Shown: one piece after another, positions 57,671 through 64,000 of the stretch
How the letters are laid out: every line of letters starts with the position of its first letter
Position numbering within the stretch: position 1 is the first letter of the stretch
NCBI GenBank assembly: GCA_951640195.1
Contig: OX621163.1
Location: forward strand, 1,922,001-1,986,000
DNA: 64,000 nucleotides
Direction: 5' to 3'
Source: Porpolomopsis calyptriformis
Taxonomy: Eukaryota > Basidiomycota > Agaricomycetes > Agaricales > Hygrophoraceae
The notes under the pieces: generated by a model
Told to the model about the DNA's origin: nothing
Seen by the model: only the letters and a program-made list of their open reading frames with translations
Databases searched by the model: none
Made by a program: the position numbers and the translations under genes

Positions 57671-58426
57671 TGTCACAACGTGACCGTTACCCGACCGGTC
57701 GAGTCACGGTCACATGTGTGACATTTGTCACTCCTTCTTATCTTTCTTATCTTATCTTTTACACTTAATCATTGCTTACACAATTGTTCCATGGATTGAT
57801 TACATAATCACATTTTCGGACTCAGCTAGGGTAAATATAGGCAGCTTGGAATTGCTTGTACTTCTCTAGGTTGAACCACAACTTGGACTTGCCAACTTCC
57901 TTGTTTGCATTGGCTAAGACCCACATTGGACCTCCCAGAGTGAAGACCTGAGTCCTGCTTCGCACCTAACAGCTGGTTCAACCTCCTTAACTCACCTCTT
58001 CAACCTCACTTCTTCCAGCACTTCCTTGGAACTGCTCCTTATCATCTTCCATGACTATTTACTAGTTGAAGACAACCTTGGATGTCCTATCCTCTTTCAT
58101 TTGGAACTACTTGGAAGACCCTAATAGACATCTCCACTGGTTTCAAGTTGACCACTACTCTGGACTACTCCACTAATCCTGCCCCACCCTACACCCCTAT
58201 CCCTATCTGCCCCCCCTTCATCTACACAGCCTTCCACTGCTGAACTGTTGATCTTGTATCCAGATTTGCTAGTATCTGAAGTGCTCTAGATCAATCCCCC
58301 ACATGTGCCACCACATATCTACCTATCTCCCAAACCAGTCACCCACTTCCTTGCTTCATCAATCTGCATCTTTTGCCGATGTGGTACTGACCTTATCAGG
58401 GAAGTCCACATCCAAGACAATCTGCA
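57671..58426 (+). repeat. Probable LTR and leader of gypsy element F
   Basis: Starts TGTCACAACGTGACCGTTAC, with an inverted repeat GTGACCG/CGGTCAC in the first 50 bp, as in LTR starts. No second copy is visible, so the LTR end is unknown. It precedes a gag start at 58427. Confidence 0.45.
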
Positions 58427-58635
58427 ATGATGCCGCCAGGAACAAGCTCAAGGGTTAGCTATGGTCTCTTGGATGAGGTAGAATTTGAAGACACCCCCAG
58501 CGAACCCCAACATGCCCCCCCCCTAACCTTTCCTACACCAATGACTGATACTACCCCTAATAAGATTAAACTTGCTGAGCCCTCCACCTTCGGTGGTGCC
58601 CCAAAGGATTTCAGAAACTGGATGCGGCAGGTGAC
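58427..58635 (+). pseudogene. Gag N-terminus of element F, cut by LTR E
   Basis: MMPPGTSSRVSYGLLDEVEF leads to IKLAEPSTFGGAPKDFRNWM, the standard start of a Ty3/gypsy capsid. The frame is broken at 58636 by the second LTR E. Confidence 0.6.
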
Positions 58636-58779
58636 TGTCAGAAATCTCGAACCTGATACCTTGCGCCATCTGAACACACTCATTTCATGCACCTTTGGAT
58701 GATGTCATATCACCTTGCGCGATCTGAGTGTACTCGTCCTGCACACCTTTGGATGATGTCATATCATCTTGTGCGATCC
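58636..58779 (+). repeat. LTR E, second copy, left part only
   Basis: 144 bp nearly identical to 51147-51290, including the CACCTTTGGATGATGTCATA tandem units. It is interrupted at 58780 by element A; the rest lies beyond the window. Confidence 0.8.
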
Positions 58780-59138
58780 TGTCAGAGATATATTTTTTCT
58801 TTTTCCTTTGCTCGTCTATCTCTATTTACATCAGACAGTTTACATCAATAACCACTTAGCCACCCAAGCTCTGCTTAGTAATAGAAGGTGACCAAGCCAT
58901 ATCTATATTTAGTCTACTATCACTCTCCTTATCTACATGACTCATCCATAGTTATTACGACTCACACGTAGTCAGCATGACTCATACTTGGCTAGTATAT
59001 AAAGCTAGCAGTAGATAGACTTAGGATAAGTCTGTTTCTTTTGTTAACACCCCAATCAGTAGTCTTCCAACCCTTTGAAACCCTACACCCAGAGCCTAAA
59101 GTAAAACCTTGCGATCAACCCTAGACTACTGTCTAACA

Positions 59139-59150
59139 AGAAACAGACTT
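59139..59150 (+). other. Self-priming primer-binding site of element A
   Basis: AGAAACAGACTT directly after the 5' LTR is perfectly complementary over 12 nt to AAGTCTGTTTCT at 59028-59039 in the LTR, 32 nt after the start of TATATAAA (58996). It differs from element B by one base that co-varies in both strands of the pairing. Confidence 0.75.
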
Positions 59151-59318
59151 CCTTCTTGCTCACTCCATGCTATACAACCCTTACTCTGTCTGGCCAGCAC
59201 TGAAGGTCTTCACCCACCAGATCAATTTCACCACCCAGACATCAATATCGATTAGGCTTGCTCTCTCCCCTTGTATTCCCATCAAGCTCCCTAATATCCA
59301 ACTGCCACCATTCCACCA

Positions 59319-60692
59319 ATGGTTTTGACTCGTTCATCATCCACTATCCCTCTCTCCCAGGAAGGTTCTCTCCCTCCTGCCCCAGCTCCCATCCCCGACG
59401 AGACGGTTGACCCTGCCCAAGAAGAAGAAGAACAAGCGGGTCCCTCTCACTCAAAAGGGAAAGGTCGAGCTGAGGACAATGATGAGGATGAAGAAGAAGA
59501 TCCACATGTAGCCTTCGAGATCATGAAGCAGGATTATCAACAATTGCTGCAGGTCCAACAAGACCAAGCACAAGCGAGTCATAGAATTGAACAACAACTC
59601 CAAGTATTGATGGCTAACCTCATAGGCCCCCAACCTGTCCCTGCCCCTCTTGGGCCATTTCCCCAACCCTTCCAAGCACCCCCAGTATTCCCCTAACCTG
59701 TCCCTGCCCCTGTCCCTGCCCCTGCCAAGATCAAGATGAACCCTCCTGATGAATTCTCTGGTGATCCCACCAAGCTCCGCAACTTCCTGCGTCAAGTGAA
59801 GTTGAATCATTTGGGGTGACTAGGAATCTCAGAGGCTGACAAGATTATCTATGCCTTGTCATTTATGATTGGAGGAAACGCAGAACCATGGGCTGAGTGT
59901 CAAGTAGATGCTTACACAACGTTGAACTGGGTTGGTGCCGATTGGGCTGTCTTTGAACAAGCCCTCACCTGAGACTTTGGAGACTTGGACCCCAAGTCAA
60001 CTGCTCAACTGAAGATTACAGACGTCAAGCAGTTCAACAAGAGCGCAGAGGAGTACAACATCAATTTCAATCGATGGGCCCATGATACTGGATATGGACA
60101 AGAAGCTTCGGTGACTTTATATAAAGACAGACTCAACCCCTCCCTTTTGCGACAGATCTACCTCTCAGATCATCAACCCACTACCCTCTTTGAATGGCAG
60201 TCTCGTGCTGCAGAACTTGACAGATGACATTGAGAATTCCTAGCTAGAACATCTTCTAAGCCCTAGACTTGTAACACTCGCATCACCAACACCCCCTACC
60301 GACAAGGACCACCTGCTGGTCCCTCCACCTATTCCAACCCTGCTGCCCCCAGAATCAAACAAGAAGAAAAGCCTACTTCACTAGGAGGGATTCCCAAAGG
60401 AGCATGTTTCAACTGTGGATGATTTGGCCACTTTGCCAGTTCTTGTCCCAATGCTCCTAGGATGAGTACTTCTGGTTCTGGAAGCTGCTCCTTCACCCCA
60501 GCAGCTAGAGGTTGTGGAGGAAAGAAACCTAGTTGAGGGAGAAACGTTTGAGTTCTGGAGACCTCAGCCTCAATTGAGGAGGTCAACTCCAATAAAGATT
60601 GTCGTCAAGACTTCGAGAAGTGTGGCATCGTCAACTGGGAGCCTAAGAGGAAAGAAGAGCTGAAGAGAGCTTTGGAGAAACAGGGTTTTTGA
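59319..60692 (+). pseudogene. Gag of element A
   Basis: ATG 59319 (MVLTRSSSTIPLSQEGSLPP). Acidic region, coiled part (DYQQLLQVQQDQAQASHRIE), then capsid IKMNPPDEFSGDPTKLRNFL, LKITDVKQFNKSAEEYNINF, LNPSLLRQIYLSDHQPTTLF, EWQSRAAEL. Knuckle CFNCG-stop-FGHFASSC with the stop at a usual Arg. In-frame stops are mostly TGA, with TAA after VFP and one TAG. It ends EKQGF-TGA (60690-60692) at the slippery site. The frame is otherwise unbroken. Confidence 0.82.
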
Positions 60693-60725
60693 ACAGTCCG
60701 GACAATAGCTCGTGCGTTGCGGACT
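60683..60725 (+). other. Predicted -1 frameshift signal of element A
   Basis: GGGTTTT 60683-60689, TGA stop, 5-nt spacing, stem AGTCCG (60695-60700) with CGGACT (60720-60725) and a 19-nt loop. After a -1 slip the frame reads TTG-AAC-AGT and continues into the protease. Two stem pairs differ from element B in a compensatory way. Confidence 0.7.
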
Positions 60726-63008
60726 CCTTTTCTATGTGTACCACTACCCCTATGCAATCTATTTCCCAAATTCTTGGTGCACTTGATTCGAGCGAAGAAG
60801 CTTTAACCATCCCCCTTTGGTTGGAAACCACAGACACTGGTAGACAAATTGCCACCAGTGCATTGATAGACTCTGGTGCCTCTGGATGCTTTATAAACTG
60901 GAACTTCGTGCAGGAACGCGATATCCCTTTTTATCAATTGGAAGGACCAATCCCTGTGTGGAACGCAGATGGGACAGACAACCGAGGAGGTCCCATTGAA
61001 TATGCTGTAGACCTGTGGTTGGAGATGCCAGATTTTCCTAGAGAACGAACCCATTTGGAAGTGACAAATTTAGGAGATATGATACAGGTTATCCTCGGCT
61101 ACCCGTGGCTCAAACGTAACAATCCCCTGGTTGACTGGAAGGCTGGAACACTGACTTCATGTCAGACTGGCCCCAACCAAGACTTCTCAGGCTGGAGTGA
61201 TAGTGTCACAAGTAGGCTCTACATTGAATGGCGACTCCTACGCCAAGATTATCAGATTGGTCTCACTGGGAGACCATGCAAGACCCACTACCATGGAGGA
61301 AGATATGAAGAAGTATATGCCGAAGAAATACTGGAGGCACTGGAAGGTGTTTATGAAGACCACCTTCGATGAACTTCCCCCACGACAACCAGAATTTGAC
61401 TATGCGATCGATCTCAAACCTACCTTTAGACCCAAGATCGGAAAGGTGTACAAACTCACTGAGTACGAACAGGGAAAGCTGAATGAATTCCTGGAGGAAC
61501 AACTTGCAAGTGGACGAATACAACGATCGAACTCCAAATAGGCTGCCTCGTTCTTCTTTGCTGCCAAAGGTGAAGAAGTTAATGCCCAAGGACAAGATGC
61601 TGGACTGCATCCAATCCAAGACTATTGCTATCTGAATGCTCACACAATCCCAGATGCCTATCCCTTACCTCTCATCTCTGAGATTATTCAACAAACCAAG
61701 TTATCAGAAGCGGAACTGTTCACAGTCATGGATATCTGATGGGGCTTTAACAATATTCGTATCAAAGAAGGAGACGAATGGAAAGGAGCCTTCAACACTC
61801 GACAAGGGCTGTTTGAGCCCACCGTTATGTTCTTTGGAATGCGAAACTCGCCTGCCTCCTTCCAATGAATGATCGACGTTCTCTTCAAAGAGGTTATCGA
61901 TTCCAAGCAGGTCCATATCTATATTGACGATATCCTGATCATGGGAAAGGACCTCACTGAACTCACCTATTGGACAGAATGAACTCTAGAGATCATGGAG
62001 AAGAATCAACTGTCCTGCAAACCTGTCAAGTGCCAGTTAGAGAAAAAGGAAGTGATTTATCTGGGGATGATGATCTCAAAAGGCCACATTGCTATTAACC
62101 CCAAGAAGGTTGAGGCGATCAGAACCTGGCCTATCCCCCAGAAAAAACGAGATCTCCAATCCTTCCTTGGTACTGCCAACTTTTGGTGAAGGTTTATCAA
62201 GGATTACCCCCTGATTGCTTGTCCTCTCAATGAGCTCCTACGAAAGGATCAAGAATGGATTTGAACCCCTAGGCAACAATGTGCTTTTGATACCCTCAAG
62301 AATGCACTTACCTCTGCTCCTGTTTTGAGAACCCCGAAGCCAGACCTTCCTTACCTTCTGGAGACGGATGCCTCTGGTGTTGCACTGGGTGCAGTCTTAA
62401 CCCAGAAAGAGAATGACGAAGAAGATTGGCATCCCATTGGCTTCTACTCCAAGACCCTCCTCCCAGCTGAACGAAATTACCCCACCCATGACCAAGAGCT
62501 TTTAGCCATCATATCTGCCTTGAATGAATGGAGATACCTCCTACAAGGGACAAGGCGACCCATTATGATCAAGACTGACAACCAGTCCCTCCAATACTTC
62601 ATGACTAGTCATCAACTCTCCAGACGCCAGGCTAGATGGTCTGAGTTTTTGGCTCGCTTTTGGTTCAGAATTAGCTACCAGCCTAGAATCAAGAATAAGG
62701 CTGATGGACTCTCCAAACGTCCAGATCATTACCTGGAGTCTTATGAGGAGGTGGAGGACAAGGTCCTTCTGCCAAAAGAACTTTTTGTCAATGCGCTTTT
62801 CATCAATGCAATCATCAGTTTATCATCCCCCAACTTTTTATCCAAGCTTTGCTTCCATTCCCCCCTACCCCCTGAGATCATGGCCAAAATTGAAGATCCC
62901 TCTTCTGGATACACCCATGTAGATGGCATTGTGCACGATGCTGGAGATCGTATAGTTGTGCCAAAGGACGTATCTTTGCGCACAGAAATTATTCGATTGA
63001 CCCACGAC
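60690..63008 (+). pseudogene. Pol of element A, protease to integrase start
   Basis: Protease ALIDSGASGCFINW intact. Near 61190 the frame changes by an indel; then [53 protein letters not shown], IYIDDILIMG (intact catalytic Asp pair), QLSCKPVKCQL, KEVIYLGMMISKGH, SFLGTANFW-stop-RF. RNase H LLETDASGVALGAVL, THDQELLAIISALNEW, LIKTDNQSLQYF. It stops at TEIIRLTHDC where LTR C is inserted. All RT-region stops but one are TGA, mostly at expected Arg. Confidence 0.85.
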
Positions 63009-64000
63009 TGTCACAACTGTAGTTGCAAGTCTTTTCATTAATCACAAGGCAGGCCTTGGAGCTCAATAAGTCCAGTAGGATATGGAAGAAAGTTCTGACA
63101 GGGACGTCTTCGTATAGAGTGATGATTCCCCCTGAATTAAGTTTTACTTCTACAAAGAAGTTGTTCTGCAGGTTGAATCCGTTGCGTGCCTCTGCTGAGA
63201 GTTTAGGGAATATGGGCATGAACGGTTGGCTCAGTAGTTATGGTTTTGTGTTTCTCTTTTCTTGTTCTGATGGAAAAGAAGTCTGATGATTCTGATTGCA
63301 TTCGTGCTACTACAAGTAATCTCACAGGAGGACGAAGTGATGATCCGCTTCGCCCTCAGGGTTTATATAGTATTTCTAAAATAGGAGTCATTATGAGTCA
63401 GCTTCCGCAGTCACCCCATTTTCTATTGTTCACAGCCCCCAGTTTAAGGTTTGCTATCGTTCTTAGTCATACTGCGCAAGGCTGTGTGCTTCTGATGACT
63501 CAATTCTATTAGGCATAGCCTTCCGCAGCTTTAGGCTGTGTTGTCTCATGACTGATTTCTATAGTTCTTCTAGTTATGAGATCGCCGTTGTTTCTATCTC
63601 TTGTCCGGCGTATCGGGTTTCTCTTCTTTGACTGAGGAACCTCCTTTTGGTCCTCCCTTTGTGTCTGGGCATATAAAAGGTGTGGGGTTGTATCCCTATG
63701 CTTCAGTTCAATCCTCGTCAATCATCATGACTCCTTCCCACCAAGGCCACTACGTTCGATTCTTCAAGCAGTCTGGAGTAGTGCACCACACTGCTCCTGT
63801 CTTTCTTGATTGCGATTCGTTTCATTACTACCTCCAACGCATCCCCTCCGATGCCGACCTCTGTTGGTCTTCCTTTTCCTGCTTTGCTTGCGGTGGCAAG
63901 CACAAAGTCAAGAAGTGTCCGTTCGTTCGCTGGCCAATCCAGCATGCTTGTGGCTTGATGGAGGATCCGCTTGGTGAGTATTTTGTTTTGTCTTTATTAG
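63009..64000 (-). mobile_element. LTR C, second copy, reversed and cut by the window edge
   Basis: Starts TGTCACAACTGTAGTTGC (reverse of the end of copy 1) and follows copy 1 over all 992 visible bases. Reversed relative to copy 1. It interrupts the integrase of element A. Whether it is solo or a complete element cannot be seen. Confidence 0.8.
63727..64000 (+). CDS. Zinc-knuckle gene in LTR C, copy 2, exon 1 (partial)
   Basis: ATG 63727 (MTPSHQGHYVRFFKQSG), 247-nt exon to 63973, donor GTGAGT. Same length and splice site as in copy 1. The knuckle is CFACGGKHKVKKC. Codon CAG is intact where copy 1 has TAG, so this copy could still be functional. TATAAAA lies at 63672-63678, about 50 bp upstream. 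The remaining exons are outside the window. Confidence 0.6.
   Translation, partial: MTPSHQGHYVRFFKQSGVVHHTAPVFLDCDSFHYYLQRIPSDADLCWSSFSCFACGGKHKVKKCPFVRWPIQHACGLMEDPLGEYFVLSLL

Larger units (their letters stand above)
58780..63008 (+). mobile_element. Ty3/gypsy retrotransposon A, left 4.2 kb
   Basis: 5' LTR 58780-59138 (TGTCAGAGATAT to TGTCTAACA, 359 bp), self-priming site, gag, predicted -1 shift, pol through the integrase N-terminus, then interrupted by LTR C (63009). A relative of element B with different LTRs. RT YIDD, protease DSG and RNase H motifs are intact, so it is less decayed than B, but it carries about 15 nonsense codons, mainly TGA, and one frameshift near 61190. Confidence 0.9.

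Noticed and set aside
43820..62280. Many TGA codons at Arg positions in retroelements, suggesting a recoded TGA.
   Set aside because: Host genes in the window end at TGA (SEC12, SEC22, Tctex, SDR), and the changes fit CpG decay; TAG and TAA stops occur too.

Overview
The window reads as nuclear DNA of a filamentous basidiomycete, most likely an Agaricomycete. The genes have many short introns of about 45-65 bp with GT-AG ends and CTGAC/CTAAC-type branch points, intergenic gaps are very short, and several proteins have fungus-specific layouts (bZIP-DUF3425, Fpk1/nrc-2-type AGC kinase, FHA-forkhead, Vba/Fnx-type MFS). The repertoire would suit a Rhizoctonia-like species, but that is inference; no rRNA or other species marker is present. 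Annotation was done by translating and splicing by eye, so exon ends not listed explicitly are approximate. || Positions 1-39.4 kb are gene-dense and hold 23 protein genes, nearly all on alternating strands: NIPA-like transporter (cut by the left edge), SEC12, TAF9, Yap-like bZIP-DUF3425, mitochondrial uS14, a small membrane protein, Vba/Fnx-like MFS, Fpk1-like AGC kinase, HSF-type factor, TVP38, an 83-residue membrane protein, PEX11, Tctex-type dynein light chain, Rck2/Srk1-like kinase, an SDR, Mpo1, SEC22, a basidiomycete-type unknown, XRN2/RAT1, eIF2B delta, MTP18, FHA-forkhead factor, and a protein of unknown role. They are housekeeping and signalling genes (secretory pathway: SEC12, SEC22, TVP38; mitochondrion: uS14m, MTP18; gene expression: TAF9, XRN2, eIF2B; stress signalling: bZIP, Rck2, HSF) and do not form a metabolic cluster. 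Many neighbours are divergent with under 150 bp between start codons. || From about 39.43 kb to the right edge (24.5 kb) no host gene is recognisable. The stretch is a nest of transposons. A chromodomain Ty3/gypsy element (B, 40352-48872, flanked by AACAC) sits in a copia-type LTR. Its 5' LTR is split by a 1708-bp solo LTR (C, flanked by GTCTG) that carries its own three-exon antisense gene. To the right lies a reverse-strand gypsy remnant (D) with a chromodomain and an ASCH-like tail, split by a 622-bp solo LTR (E) and by a 3.2-kb hAT transposon (8-bp duplication TCTTGAAG). Then comes the start of another gypsy element (F), cut by a second LTR E, itself cut by gypsy element A (58780 onward), which is cut by a second LTR C running off the right edge. 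|| The most interesting signals are in these elements. Elements A and B each have a 12-nt sequence at the 5' end of R complementary to the sequence just after the 5' LTR, with a co-varying base, which predicts Tf1-like self-primed reverse transcription. Both end gag with the same slippery GGGTTTT-TGA followed by a 6-bp stem with a 19-nt loop and compensatory changes, which predicts -1 frameshifting into pol. Three LTR families place a TGACTCA (Gcn4/AP-1 type) site just upstream of TATATAAA. Most inactivating changes are C-to-T or G-to-A, typically CGA to TGA, the mark of cytosine-methylation decay.
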